Positions 21,662-32,784 are shown, counted from the stretch's first letter. The stretch: 64,000 bases of DNA from Cydia pomonella (GCF_033807575.1 NW_026907807.1:62001-126000), one strand, 5' to 3'. A program made the numbers and translations. The notes: a model not told the origin generated them from the sequence alone.

Positions 21662-21888
21662 TAGTACATTACGATACAAGTGCGAAAAATAGGAAATTCG
21701 AAACGAGTGGCGATAAATTAAAACACGACCGAAGGGAGTGTTTTAAATCGACACGAGTTGCGAATTACCTATTCGCACATGTATCGTACAACGTTTTACA
21801 GTACATATGGCCCTTTAAATGTTCGACACAGTAACATAATATGCTACTACTCGCACTAGTGCTATAAAGTAGCCCCATATGTACTGTA
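21662..21888. mobile_element. MITE family M2, full-length copy
   Basis: Two linked fold-back parts. The first is centred on 'gaccgaaggga' with arms aaattaaaacac / gtgttttaaat. The second starts acagtacatatgg and ends ccatatgtactgt. Other copies or fragments: 4858 (-), 35,253, 35,420, 45,936 and 50,881 (-). Non-coding. Confidence 0.75.
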
Positions 21889-21949
21889 AATACTGTTTCA
21901 ACTTTGACTTAAAACTATGAATACTTTGCAGGTTTCTCAAGGGGGAGGG

Positions 21950-22225
21950 ATGTTATGGCGGATGTCATTCCAGATCTAGAGCAGAGTCCAACTGGGGAAG
22001 TACCTCCACCTTACAGAAAACCGCAGCCAAATAACACTAGACCCTACTCATAGTGTTGTGTTCCTGCCGGTGAGTAAGGTTGCCAGAGCTCAGCGAGGGG
22101 CGGGAGGGGGTTAGGGTCGGCAACGCGCATGTAACTCCTCTGGAGTTGCAGGCGTACATAGGCTACGGATACTGCTTACCATCAGGCGGGCCGTATGCTT
22201 GTTTGCCACCGACGTAGTATAAAAA
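21950..22225 (+). repeat. CR1/Jockey-like LINE 3' UTR and tail (family L1t)
   Basis: Starts at 'gcggatgtcattccagatct' and includes 'cctccaccttacagaaa' and 'gaccctactcatagtgttgt', ending with the gttgcaggcgtacataggct tail. The same composite is at 32,790-33,055. It therefore represents about 270 bases of the 3' UTR of one LINE family. Confidence 0.7.
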
Positions 22226-22236
22226 ATAAATTAAAA

Positions 22237-22385
22237 AATTCTACCAGCTAACATAAGGAAACTACTCCAAATTTGCATCTGATATATTCCCCACTTTGCC
22301 CCACATGTGGATAAAATGCAACTTTCTCATTCGTTTTTGAACAATCAAGAGGGCCTTCACCAGTTGGTGTGGTGAAAAATATATG
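22237..22385 (+). repeat. Interspersed repeat B, right half
   Basis: Nearly identical to 3640-3785 (taccagctaacataaggaaa, gtggataaaatgcaactttc, ttgaacaatcaagagggcct). It abuts a small inverted-repeat element on its right. Confidence 0.65.
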
Positions 22386-22500
22386 GCTTGGCCGTTTCGC
22401 TACCGTCACATGGGCGTAAGGTGAAAAATGTATTCACTATTCATTATTTTATATCATACAATACTTCTTGTAGTAACGAAACTGCTAAGCCATATATTTT
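22379..22500. mobile_element. Small TIR element (MITE-like)
   Basis: Arms atatatggcttggccgtttc (22,379) and gaaactgctaagccatatat (right end near 22,497) are inverted repeats of about 25 bases with three mismatches. The centre is AT-rich. It is a single copy in this window. Confidence 0.5.
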
Positions 22501-22659
22501 TACTAAGGTTTGTGAAGTTAGGGCTTGCAGAGTTAAAAACTTGGCTCTACAAGAGATCTGATAACTTTTTGACAGTGGAAACTCGTCTTGGCAACATTTT
22601 GTATGAACATGTTTTTAATAGGATTTCACTTCTTTTTGTAAATTGTTTTTGATAATCTT

Positions 22660-23125
22660 CCGTCCCCTTTTTATCCCCATCTCCAATTTAAAGGGTTGGG
22701 GGTGATTGATTATTAAAAATCCTGAAATACGTATCTGTAGGCATCTCTTATACAATCTGCTTTTTACTGATTCCCGATACAAACTTCAACCTTTTTTCCC
22801 CCCCTAACACCCTTTTCCACCCCCTTTCATCCTTACGGAGTGATTTTGGGGTTGAATACTATCCTATATCCATCCCTAAAACAAAAACTATATACATACC
22901 AAATTTCAACCAAATCGGTTATCGGTTCGGCAGTTATTGATTATTCATACAAAATTCCACCCCCCTTTTCACCCCATTAGGGGAAAAATATTAAGTTTTT
23001 GAATTTATGTTGTTGTATGTGTACTAACACTATCATACATACCAAATTTCAGCTTCCTAGGACTTCAGGAAGTACCCTAAGGGTTTTGATGATCATCAGT
23101 GAGTGAGTGAGTGAGATATAAATAA
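22660..23125. repeat. Lepidopteran interspersed repeat with C-rich blocks
   Basis: Contains two 'catacc(aa)atttca' blocks (accaaatttcaaccaaatcg; accaaatttcagcttcctag), several cccc-rich segments and a terminal (gtga)n at 23,098-23,114 preceded by atgatcatca. I recall this arrangement from noctuoid moth genomes. No coding potential. Confidence 0.5.
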
Positions 23126-23480
23126 TATCTAAAGTATAAGTGCTATGCAATTGGAATGTATACTTAATAAGTCCACTATTGTCATTATATTCCGTGAAAT
23201 TTGTTTATCTGGTAATCCAAACCCAAGTTATGAGGATTCAAAAAAAAACGAAAAAAGCATTTCGAGAAAAGCAGCATTGCTCGTCTTGGCGGGGACACTA
23301 CGTGCCCTCAGATAAGTGTATATTATACGAATGTAGCAGTAAACATGCCAAGTTTTACAGGCTACACCGCACAGTTTACGAGTTTTATATGGAGTAACCT
23401 TAAACATATTATTATAAACGAAGAAACTAGAAACATAGACTAGCTGGGGTTATAGTTGCACTTATATTTGTGCCTGTGTT
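23126..23480. other. No feature seen
   Basis: An 85-codon plus frame (23,140-23,397) shows no recognisable motif. Confidence 0.4.
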
Positions 23481-23487
23481 TTAAATA

Positions 23488-23572
23488 TTACAGAAAACCG
23501 CAGTCAAATAACACTAGACCCTACTCATAGTGTGTTCCTGCCGGTGAGTAAGGCTGCCAGAGCTCAACTAGG
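23488..23572 (+). repeat. LINE 3' UTR fragment (family L1t)
   Basis: ttacagaaaaccgcagtcaa through agagctcaactaggg matches the middle of the 21,950 and 32,790 copies; the terminal gttgcaggcg block is missing. Confidence 0.6.
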
Positions 23573-24530
23573 GACAATATCAATATTAAAAATTTATGTT
23601 TTAAATAAATAGATTGACTTGGCAATCGCACTAAACAATCTAATTTAATATAATTTGTATTACTTGTGAGATACAGTTTGTTCATGCGAAGGACAAATCG
23701 TTATGTTTATTTAAATCATAAAAGATATTTAATAATGATATGGTCACTATAAGATGTTGTTAGGTTAGCTAATTACTTTGATCAATTTTAAAATTAATAT
23801 GTACGAGTATTTATCTTCCCGAATATGGAATATAAAAAAATTTGAATATCGGTTTTTGCTCTTCTGTCGATTTCACTAATAATATATTATTTATTTTTAA
23901 TGTATCTCCTGAAATTTAATAAATTTAAAAGTGGTTATCAATTATAAACTGAACGTGGGGTTAATTTGATACCCCCTTTTTTTCGACGGAATTTGATAGT
24001 AACCCCTATAATGAGTCAAACTTCAAAACATTAAAAAAAAACATTAAAAGGATTTATAAGGATTTTTCTGCATTTGGGGTTACTTTGACAAAGAAAAACA
24101 AGGATAGTTTGGTTCCTTAAGTAGGGACTGAATTAATTAACCAACTTGGTATCACATGGATCTCACAACTTTTTACGGTAGAAGGAGTTGCGAGACTTGT
24201 TTTTTTTTATAAATTATGTTTTTGATGGCATTTCTTTTTTCAGTAGCCTGGCGGTGATTTCGAACATAATGATTTTCAAGATAAAAACTAAACTGTCTTA
24301 CCTTACCGTATCTTCATAGCATATTACGTCAGGTGATAAGCAAAACTCACTTTTAACAAAAAAATTATAAAACAAAAATCAACCTTATTTTATGAGTAAT
24401 ATGGTTCATTATGGCTATGAACTTGCGGTGGTAATTAGTGAGTTTGTCACTTGACGATTTCATTTTATGAACTGTAAAACAATGCATTGTAACATCCCCA
24501 TACTGTATCATTCTTCGTTCTTCTTCAACC
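23573..24530. other. No feature seen
   Basis: AT-rich, with a 'ggggttaatttgatacccc' stretch near 23,956-23,974 that is weakly palindromic. Nothing else stands out. Confidence 0.4.
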
Positions 24531-24770
24531 TAACGTTTTCCCGGCCTAGCGCCAGGGTCCGCTTTCCTACTCAATCTTCTCCACTATGCCCGGTCTTCGG
24601 CATCCTCAGGTGTGAGATTGTTCTCTTCCAGGTCCGGTGTCACGACGTCCAGCCAGCGCTTCTTAGGCCTTCCGCGGCCACGTGATCTAGGGCCTTGGAC
24701 AGTGAGCTTGAGGCATCTATTTATTTCCAACGTAGTCTACTGGTCTGCGGCATATATGGCCATACCATCG
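24531..24770 (-). pseudogene. RTE-like LINE C-terminus (type R-b)
   Basis: The minus frame reads KLTVQGPRSRGRGRPKKRWL, then DVVTPDLEENNLTPEDAEDR, a TAG stop, and WRRLSRKADPGARPGK. This is the terminal segment behind the RT domain in a second RTE-like family. The plus-strand copy at 37,393 has the same ending. The nonsense codon and the absence of the upstream polymerase show it is dead. Confidence 0.7.
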
Positions 24771-25114
24771 GAAATATCTGATTTCTGATTTTTAATTTCT
24801 TCAGCGGTTTAAGGAAGAAGAGCTAAATACAGACGGAATAACTTACACTTTTGTAATATTAATTAGGAATGGCAACACTTTTCGTTAACTATTTAAAACA
24901 AGGTAAAATATGAGCTCCTGACTTATGAGGCCATTAAAATTAATGAATATTTAAACAACAGCAGTTACCACTCGTCATACCGTTACGAAACGTCGAGGTA
25001 AACAAAATATTTAACTGGGGTTTTACGCTGAGTAATCATTTTTGCCTCTAAGCTAAAGCCTTTAGTGGGCCTTATTAACATATTTACAGCATCAGCCTTT
25101 AGGCAAGCATTTAC
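24771..25114. other. No feature seen
   Basis: AT-rich spacer. Confidence 0.4.
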
Positions 25115-25347
25115 GTATACAGGGTGACATTTTAACCAAATACAAAGTACAGGTTTGGGCAGATTAAGTGTCCTAGTTTAAAATAGCCATAAAATTAAAA
25201 CAAAACTTCAAATCTTAATAATAAAGTTTATATTTTAAGTTTTATATTAAGAATACTCTATATTTACAAATACAGTACAAAACTAGGACATTTAATCTGC
25301 CCAACCCTGTATTATATAAACGTTGGTTAAAATTTCACCTTGTATAC
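25115..25347. mobile_element. MITE family M6
   Basis: The left terminus tatacagggtgacattttaa and the right terminus ttaaaatttcaccttgtata are inverted. A second inner pair (gggcagattaagtgtcctag / ctaggacatttaatctgccc) extends the homology to about 65 bases per arm, with an indel between the blocks. Non-coding. Confidence 0.75.
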
Positions 25348-25869
25348 AGAGTGCACAAAATTAATAGGCTCTGGGGGGCCTTTAGTTAACTCCTTTTAGT
25401 TATAGGAAATATTATTTTATTTTTAAAAATAAACAAAAGTGCATTAAACGATTTTTAATAGTTCGCTTGTCTACAAATATTCCTGTATACTTAATTTTCG
25501 GTTTTATAGATATTTTGTATGACAGATGAGTTTAAGAACTAATGTTTCTTGGAGACATTTTAACATTAACATTAATTTTATCTACTTGTGGAATAAACAC
25601 CGTATTTATATTTTTTGGAATTTTTAGTCGGTTGGATTCCCGGGCGAGACAAGCGAATTTTAATTTGTTTTATGCATTTTCTTTACTTTTTAATAATAAA
25701 AGAATGTTTTATTTAAGTAAATTTAGCTAACTTTTTAAGCCACTAATTTTTACCATACTGTATAAACTTTACTCGGTAAAGCAAAGAAAAGTAGAACGGA
25801 CTGTGTGAGAGATGATATGAAAAGAAAACAGGTGAATGATGAGATGACGTACTACAGACAGATATTTAT
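25348..25869. other. No feature seen
   Basis: AT-rich; the 62-codon plus frame at 25,542-25,730 is hydrophobic but unrecognised. Confidence 0.4.
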
Positions 25870-25980
25870 TTATTTAACCTTAATTGCACAAAAGAAAACT
25901 TTATAGTACAAAAGGCGAACTCAATGCTATGAGGCATTCCCTACCAGTCAACCTTTAGGCAAAGCAGAGAGATATGGAGG
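25870..25980 (-). repeat. LINE 3' tail (family Jt)
   Basis: Reverse complement of the 5465 tail: ccttaattgcacaaaa, aaaaggcgaactcaatgc, attccctaccagtcaacctt, taggcaaagcaga. Confidence 0.65.
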
Positions 25981-26013
25981 ACACAAATATGCAGCGCCGA
26001 TTCCAACTTTACT

Positions 26014-26322
26014 TACACTGAAAAAAAATTATCTATCGAGCACACACATTAAATTTTCATGATGGTTAACTGCTTTATACAATATCAACTAATATTTCAA
26101 AAACAGTTAAATACATAACAGTGACGTTAACTGTTCGAACATTTATAAGTATTGAAAACGATAAAACGAACAGTCATTATATTTTAGCTACTGAAAACAG
26201 TAAAACTTACTGTCTTTCCCGAACAGCAAAATTTACTGTTTTGTTCGATAGGCTCATATGGAACTATATAAAACATTAAACCTTAATGCATTTTCAATTG
26301 TTTTAAATTTTTTTTCAGTGTA
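26014..26322. mobile_element. MITE family M7 with TA target duplication
   Basis: Termini cactgaaaaaaaatt and aattttttttcagtg are perfect 15-base inverted repeats, flanked by TA. The interior contains several short 'aactgtt / aacagta' repeats. It is ~305 bases and non-coding. Confidence 0.65.
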
Positions 26323-26814
26323 TGCCTACTAACAAAACCTACTTATGATTAGGTAGGTACTAGGGAGCGAATAAAAGTTTTGTTCAAATTTCATGTTATT
26401 TCATAGTGTTTTAAAATGAGAACGTTGCCTTTTGTACTACTCAGGTTGTTAGGTTTTCTAGTTTTGAAAAGGGTATGAAAAACCTTTTTCAAAGCGCGGC
26501 TGAAACAACTATTATTAGCCTGTAACCAAACTTTTAATAGATAAACTAACAGCTTGGATTGCTAAAAACATAATATTACAAACAGTATTTTGACTTTATT
26601 TTATAGAATAGAAAAAGAAATACAAATAATGTATCGGCCGTAAAAAGGTACAATAAATGTCTTTAGTTAAGGTTACAAATAAGGTGTGAAATTTCGTTAA
26701 CTTTCTTCAGCGGTTTCTAAACAATTTTCTAATTTATATACCGTTAAAAATTAACCATGCAAATATATAAATTTTGTGAAAAAAATAACTATACACATTG
26801 TAATTTTTTTATTC
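26323..26814. other. No feature seen
   Basis: AT-rich spacer. Confidence 0.4.
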
Positions 26815-26892
26815 TCTATATTGTAAATCTGTTTTTAAATTTGTTTTCTTTGTGGTGCAATAAAGAATATTTACCTACTTACTTACTTATAC
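26815..26892 (+). repeat. LINE 3' tail (family Kt)
   Basis: tgtttttaaatttgttttct, tggtgcaataaagaatattt and (tact)n match the end of the 11,340 copy almost exactly. Confidence 0.65.
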
Positions 26893-27147
26893 ATAGGAAA
26901 AAAATTCTAATATAGGTAACTAGACAATCCTTCGTGGTTAAAAAAAAACAATTTTGTACATAATTTTACATTGATACAACACGAACAGAAGTTATCCTAC
27001 ATTTTTATATTTATAATGTTCCGTAACGACAGTGACATGACAACAAACTCTTTCATCTGTAAAATTTTATGTTATTTTATTATTCGTGTTATATTTGGAT
27101 AGCATTTCTTATTAATAAGTATTTAATTATATTACCTTTTCATCATT

Positions 27148-27390
27148 CATGGCCATGTCATGAGAAGACCAGATGAGCATATGACAAAGAGTGCACTAAG
27201 CCTCATATCGGGACCATATCCTCGTGGCAGACCCCTTACTACCTGGATGTCAGTAATTAAAAAAGACCTCTCCAATTACAATTTAGACCCAGCGAAGATC
27301 CAGAAACAATATCTCTGGAGAAGGAGGATTAGGAAAGCCGACCGCAATTAGAAATGGGACAAGGCCGGAAGAAGAAGAAGACTTTTTCAT
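27148..27390 (+). pseudogene. RTE-like LINE C-terminus (type R-c)
   Basis: The 63-codon frame (27,160-27,351) reads MRRPDEHMTKSALSLISGPY then PRGRPLTTWMSVIKKDLSNY, NLDPAKIQKQYLWRRRIRKA and D, ending at a stop; (gaa)n follows. The 'RRPDxHxTKxAL...PRGRPLTxWMxVIKKDL' ending is the tail of a third RTE-like LINE family. It is 5'-truncated, but the surviving frame is intact. Confidence 0.7.
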
Positions 27391-27572
27391 TATTCGGTAT
27401 CGGAATTTATCAAATTAACTAGTGGCTCTAGTCTGTGAACTGTAGACCTCATGATAAGTTTCATAAGGTAAAAAAGTCAAAATACCAAATACAAATCCGT
27501 TGAGTCATCAAGGCGAACACACAATGGTCTTAATTGCCGTCCCTACTGGCACAAATGTCAATTTCCATCATT

Positions 27573-27640
27573 TTGATACAAAATCATTTTTGTCCAAGCT
27601 AAAACGTTGATACAAAATCATTTTTGTCCAAGCTAAAACG
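27573..27640. repeat. Perfect 34-bp tandem duplication
   Basis: The 34 bases from 27,573 (ttgatacaaaatcatttttg...) are repeated exactly at 27,607-27,640. Identity implies a recent slippage or repair event. Confidence 0.85.
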
Positions 27641-27935
27641 GACACTTTGCTAACACTCGGTCAATAAGTGGCGCGTTTAGTCACAGTACTGGTTATATTA
27701 ACTGTTTTGTGAATGGTGGTTCGTTACCCACTGCTCGTGCTGAAAAGTTCCAACTACGCTGAAATTTTCACCTGAAAACTTCCGTCATTATTTACTTTGT
27801 TGCCGAAAGAAGAATATTATTTACATTGTTAACGGTTTTGCTACTTTAGTCAAAATTTACATGGTGTCATGATGACAAGATGTTCCAAAATAACTTAAGG
27901 ATTGTTTCTAATATTTTACTTTTAGTGAATGACAA

Positions 27936-28158
27936 ATCATTTGATATTTACCAGTCGCTTTTCGGTGAAGGAAAACATCGTGAGGAAACCGGACTAATCC
28001 TAACAAGGCCTAGTTTACCCTCTGGGTTGGAAGGTCAGATGGCAGTCGCTTACGTAAAAACTAGTGCCTACGCCAAATCTTGGGATTAGTTGTCAAGCGG
28101 ACCCCAGGCTCCCATGAGCCGTGGCAAATTGCCGGGACAACGCGAGGAAAAAAAAAAA
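27936..28158 (+). mobile_element. SINE family S1, 5'-truncated
   Basis: Body and tail of the family seen at 7525 (accagtcgcttttcggtgaa ... ggacaacgcgagg), ending in an A run. The tRNA-like head is missing. The 69-codon frame over it is a by-product. Confidence 0.8.
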
Positions 28159-28512
28159 GTGAATGTCAAATCCCCACAAAAAATGCACTCGGAAACTAGA
28201 CTCTTATTGCAACGGCAGACTGTAACCAAAACCTTAAAAAAAAAACGAAAACATGTCTAATTTTTATTTATTTGGAATTTTTTATCGTTACCCTGTATAC
28301 CATAGTATAGGTATAATTTAGTATAAAATAGCTAGAAAGTATATTATCAGAGTAATTGACATAAAAGATAAAAACCCCTGCGAAGGCCATACTTTTTGAT
28401 TCGTTCTAATTTCTTGGCTTTTATATCCACTGTTTAAATGTTCTAAGTTTAGTTTTAATTTTATTTCAATTATAAGGGACTCGGTAGAGAGTACCATTTT
28501 ATACCATTTGGC
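28159..28512. other. No feature seen
   Basis: AT-rich; the minus frames here extend from the antisense of the next fragment. Confidence 0.4.
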
Positions 28513-28655
28513 GTTGACTCTAGGTCCATGGGGTCCCAGCGCGCACAAGTTTTTGCAAGAATCACGAAGCGCCTGATTGACGTAACTGGTGACCGAAGAG
28601 CTGGCGGCTTCCTCGCACAACGTATCAGCATTGCGATACGAGGAAATGAAATGAA
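28513..28655 (+). pseudogene. Retroelement C-terminal fragment, family Q, frameshifted
   Basis: The plus strand starts TLGPWGPSAHKF. One reading-frame shift near 28,560 then gives ITKRLIDVTGDRRAGGFLAQ and RISIAIRGNE. The matching minus-strand piece at 35,728-36,039 reads ETLGPW..GARGLHRELGKR and RAGSFLAQR.A.AIQRGNAA, so both descend from one protein. The frames reported on the opposite strand are shadows. The parent family is not identified. Confidence 0.6.
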
Positions 28656-29119
28656 AATCTTTATTTCAGGCAACTAGTGGCCCATAAATAAATACCTTAA
28701 AACTGACATACATATTATAACAATATATCTTAAAAGTAAATACTACAAATCACATTATGGTTGCGATGCATTACCCAACCCCGCAGTGTCATGGAGCCGG
28801 CCTCGGAACCGCCGGAACTCGACACCCTTCGGCCAAAACTCCTCCTTGTTGAAGGTCGCTCGACGTCCAGTCGGAACGCACATCACAAACGAATTAAAAT
28901 TCGCATTGTGTCGAGATTCCAACTTCACGACCCTCAGGACGAGTCCGGACTTTACTCTCATATACTTTACAATGTCCTCGACCTTCGTAAGGTAATGTAG
29001 ACGGGACTCATACAGCAGCGTCGACGGTGTTGCAGGACGCAGAAAATGGTTGGGTCCAGGTCGGTGCGGTACCGCACTGATTCTGACGGACCGGCTTGAA
29101 ATGCCGCCACCATCCTTGG
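28656..29119 (-). pseudogene. LINE ORF1-like C-terminus (type O) with short 3' tail
   Basis: The minus frame (stop at 28,755) reads PGPNHFLRPATPSTLLYESR, LHYLTKVEDIVKYMRVKSGL, and finally FWPKGVEFRRFRGRLHDTAG and NASQP. It is the C-terminal third of a gag-like ORF1 protein, related to the stub at 8918. Instead of an ORF2, the stop is followed by ~90 AT-rich bases and a tail 'gcctgaaataaagattttca' on the minus strand. The N-terminal ten codons of the open frame (29,144 onward) come from a MITE inserted at 29,120. Confidence 0.65.
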
Positions 29120-29198
29120 TACAGTCAGTCAAGAAAGTTACCACTTTTCGACTCTATTACTTGATAAATAGAGTAAACCATTTTCTTGGCTGACTGTA
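29120..29198. mobile_element. Tiny MITE with palindromic ends (M8)
   Basis: 79 bases beginning tacagtcagtcaagaaa and ending tttcttggctgactgta. An inner stem (actctatt / aaatagagt) closes the fold. TA at both edges fits a TA target. It truncates the ORF1-like frame on the minus strand. Confidence 0.7.
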
Positions 29199-31129
29199 CA
29201 GTGCCTCAAGGGCCTATTTTAGATTTGAGATAGTTATTAATTTAGTTTAGTATTTGTACAGTTTATCTAGTATCTCTATATACCTATTATGTAAATTAAT
29301 AAAGTTCAGTTTAACGACTTCTAAGCGAACGATGTAACAGGAAGAGGTAGTTATATTACGAAGGTAATTTAAAACACAGTGTGACTCTTAAATTATCCTT
29401 TTCCCAAAATATTCCACACCGTTTTTCCACTTAACCGAACGAAATTAAAGGATAACACGCTCGGATATCTGAACGCAATAAACCACGTATTATACGCAAA
29501 CGCCATGACAACCAACATTATAAATTGTTGCTTTTACCGAAATTAAATTCGGAGCACCCTTAATGTACGAGATGAACATATATTTACATTTACACGTTAG
29601 AGAGAGATCACCGTGTATTTGTGAGTTTTGTTATTAGTCGCGCGTAGAGTTGGGACAATCCAGGGAAACATAATTTAATTCAGGTAATTCCCGGGATAAA
29701 AGTCCCATTAAACTTATTAAAGTCTAAACTTTATTCAAGAAAAATGCTCAAAATTTGAAACAAGTAACCTTTAAATATATAGTGTAGTAAATGAAGTTTA
29801 TTTTGCTTTGTTTGAAAATTTAACAAATAAAAATATAAAACAACAGCTATTTCAATTGAAATATATTTACATTTACTTAGTAAATACTAAAGGCAGAACC
29901 GTGAGCCTAATTTTATTTTATTATTGTTTTTCAATAAATTCTGACTTGACGATCCTTTTCAGGTGAACATTTCCATTTATTAATTGTTGCTATCTGGATT
30001 ATGATGTTATTTTTTGTCATTATTAGAATTTATTTTTGACAATCACAATATAGATTCATATAAATTGACATGAATGTAATTTGTAATGCAATCGTATGTT
30101 GTGTAATAAATAAATCTAAATCTAAATCTAACGAAATTAAGTGATATTTTAAACATGTCCAAGAAAAGAACGCTTTTTAATACACAAATTTTAATATAAA
30201 TATTAGGTCATTCCCAGCAATTACACAATATTTTCTACAATATCTCCAATAGTTAATTGATAGCCTTGGCACAAAACGGATAAATAATTTCTATTGTATG
30301 TTCTCTCATTTTTATATATACGAAATTTTTTTAATGACATGAAGTCTCACTGTAGTTTTGGACTTAAATCAGGGAAAAATTCCCCGTAACAAGAAAACAA
30401 ATAAACATTATGGAGTGATCTAACACACATCGACCCAGTCCCCATAGTAAGCGCAATAAAGCTTTTTTTGTGGGTACTGAACGCAGACATATACATTTAG
30501 ATTTAGATTGCGATGAACATGACAAGAGGCATTAAGTCTGCCATTTGTATCTTTCTATGTGCTATAAAGTTTAAAGTATATAAAAAATAACACACAAATA
30601 AAAGTCCTTACCCAGGTACCAAATCCTGATTTGCCGTCCAAAATGATATCTGATATCAGGGAAACTTCCCCATATCAGGGAAATATTCCCGAGCACATCA
30701 CTAGTCGCGCGGAGTAATGGGTTGTTTATTATAGCCCGTTTAGAATGATGTCTTTTAATAACGTCCTAGCTGTGTTATATTAAAGGTACAGCCTACTCCA
30801 AAAATCTTTGCACCTTATCCCAACGTAATAAAGGCGGAATACGTATGTCTTTGATATGGAATGTTTTGTAAACGGGTGATGATGGATTTTTTGTACAGTC
30901 CGTGTGAGAAATGTTTTATGAGCGACGATTGTGGACGATCAAGTAAATAGGCGTTTTGAAACGGTTGCGTAATGGAAGTATTATTGATGAGATTTCATAA
31001 ATGGCCCAATTTATATCTTGTTGTTAGATTTCGATGAAATTTGATGGATAAGAGTTTCCTATTTTGTACAATGTACAAGCGCAATTTCACCGTACGTTCT
31101 AATAAAAATTGAACGTGCAGAATGTGGAA
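29199..31129. other. Largely featureless; two short LINE tails
   Basis: Apart from 30,055-30,128 (…gtgtaataaataaatctaaa, an (aaatct)n-ended LINE tail, plus strand) and 30,518-30,580 (gaggcattaagtctgccatt ... gctataaagt, a diverged Jt tail), this 1.9-kb stretch shows no repeat or open frame that I recognise. Confidence 0.45.
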
Positions 31130-31312
31130 TGAGTTGCGTCCTGAGGTTTCCTTTGCGCTACGACATGGGATTCTCCAAGAAGCGGGGATTTAGGGTTCTC
31201 AAGGGTCGGCAACGCTTAAGTGGCTCCTATGATGTTGCTTATGTCCATGGGCCACGATGACCGCTTCCCATCAGGCGGCTCGTCTGCTCGTGCTGACTAT
31301 ACTATAACATAA
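31130..31312 (+). repeat. CR1/Jockey-like LINE end (type C-c)
   Basis: Reads as MWNELRPEVS..., followed by 'aagggtcggcaacgcttaag', 'atgtccatgggcc' and 'cccatcaggcggctcgtctg' and an A run. Its plan matches type L1t tails but the sequence differs, so it is a sister family. Confidence 0.6.
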
Positions 31313-31321
31313 AAAAAAAAT

Positions 31322-31570
31322 TGATATTTTTTCGAGCGGCAATGTATACATAGAGTCAAACCAAGATAAGTTTGCAGCGATTTTGATAGCCCAGATGGTG
31401 CACGGGTTATTTTAAACGTCAATCTTCTATGAAATTATGACGTTTACTAGACAATTGCACCGACTGGGCTATCAAAAACGCTGCCAACTTATCCTGGTCT
31501 GACTTTAATCAAATAATCATCAACTTATCACTTGAGACAGTTGTGACATCGCGTCACTAGACAGTTGCCA
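31322..31570. repeat. Interspersed repeat D, copy 2, interrupted by a MITE
   Basis: The outer parts (tttttcgagcggcaatgtat; tcacttgagacagttgtgac) are the inverted counterpart of 12,535-12,590. The centre (31,354-31,504) is a separate fold-back element annotated below. Confidence 0.5.
31354..31504. mobile_element. MITE family M9 nested in repeat D
   Basis: Arms agtcaaaccaagataagttt ... ttttgatagcccagatggtg (left) and the complement from gggctatcaaaaacgctgcc to cctggtctgact (right) are inverted repeats of about 50 bases with some mismatches. 151 bases, non-coding. Confidence 0.75.
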
Positions 31571-31627
31571 CGTTTCGAATAATAATCGAGTAATGATATC
31601 ATTACTTCGCTATCATTACGATATAAA

Positions 31628-32248
31628 TAGCGTACTAAATTATCTTACTTACTTACTGTTGTGGCGTAGCGAGTGTAGCGACCCTAAGTGGATCTTGGCC
31701 TCCGACACCAAAGACTGCCATTCTTCTCTGTCCAAAACCGTTTCCGTCCAGTCGACGGCGCCGAGTTCACTAAGGTCTTTTTGCACTTCATCTCTCCAGT
31801 GGTAAGTACCACTCGTCCAGGGCGTCCAGGGCGTCCAGGGCGTTATTTTATAAGCAAAAAATAAAAGTCGTAATTTTTAGTGAAACATAATATGAAAGTT
31901 AATTCATTTGGGTCTGTACTAACTGCTATTTGAATAGCGAATATATAGCGTACTAAATTATCTTACTTACTTACTGTTGTGGCGTAGCGAGTGTAGCGAC
32001 CCGAAGTGGATCTTGGCCTCCGACACCAAAGACTGCCATTCTTCTCTGTCCAAAACCGTTTCCGTCCAGTCGACGGCGCCGAGTTCACTAAGGTCTTTTT
32101 GCACTTCATCTCTCCAGTGGTAAGTACCACTCGTCCAGGGCGTCCAGGGCGTTATTTTATAAGCAAAATATAAAAGTCGTAATTTTTAGTGAAACATAAT
32201 ATGAAAGTTAATTCATTTGGGTCTATACTAACTGCTATTAGAATAGCG
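31628..32248 (-). repeat. Fresh tandem duplication carrying an RTE-like LINE C-terminus
   Basis: Unit one (31,628-31,945, 318 bases) is repeated at 31,946-32,248 with about four substitutions. The only length difference is one fewer 9-base 'gcgtccagg' step in copy two. On the minus strand each unit encodes the R-a LINE ending: HWRDEVQKDLSELGAVDWTE then LDREEWQSLVSEAKIHLGSL and a stop at 31,649 (copy 1) or 31,967 (copy 2). Non-LINE flanking sequence is duplicated as well, so this is a segmental event rather than two insertions. Confidence 0.85.
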
Positions 32249-32780
32249 GTCGTATCAAAGATAAATGCTGGACATAATAAACAGATCAAAACAAATTTAA
32301 TGACCACAAAGATTTATAACAAACGATTCGTCCATTTTTCCTCAAAATGATCCCGTAACCCGAGGGCCCCATCTGCAAAAGCGTTGAATCCACTTGCGAC
32401 AAAATAAATCGTTGCTTTTAGTCAAATCGTACTCGCGGTTACACCTCATTTGTTGCAGAATTCCCCTCCGAGTGTGACGGCAATATATTTTTTTAAGAAG
32501 AGGAAAAAGGACGGGTATGTTTTTGTCAGGGCGTTTCAGCAAGGATTGAGCGTTTTTGTCGAAGTGAGCGCGTTAGTAATTTTTTTCATCAGAAAATGGG
32601 ATGTCTGTATTTTTGATGGCTGTAAGTGAGAAAATAATTCTATTCGGATTGAGTTTTGTTTTCACGAAATGTACCCGGACCGGACCACGGAAATGTGTTT
32701 TGGACCCGGGTATGTCCTTAAACTACGTCCACAAGAGAGGTATGGGCATTGTGAATATCATCTCGCTCTGTGTGGTAGAG
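32249..32780. other. No feature seen
   Basis: The 66-codon minus frame at 32,342-32,542 is not recognised. Confidence 0.4.
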
Positions 32781-32784
32781 CACA

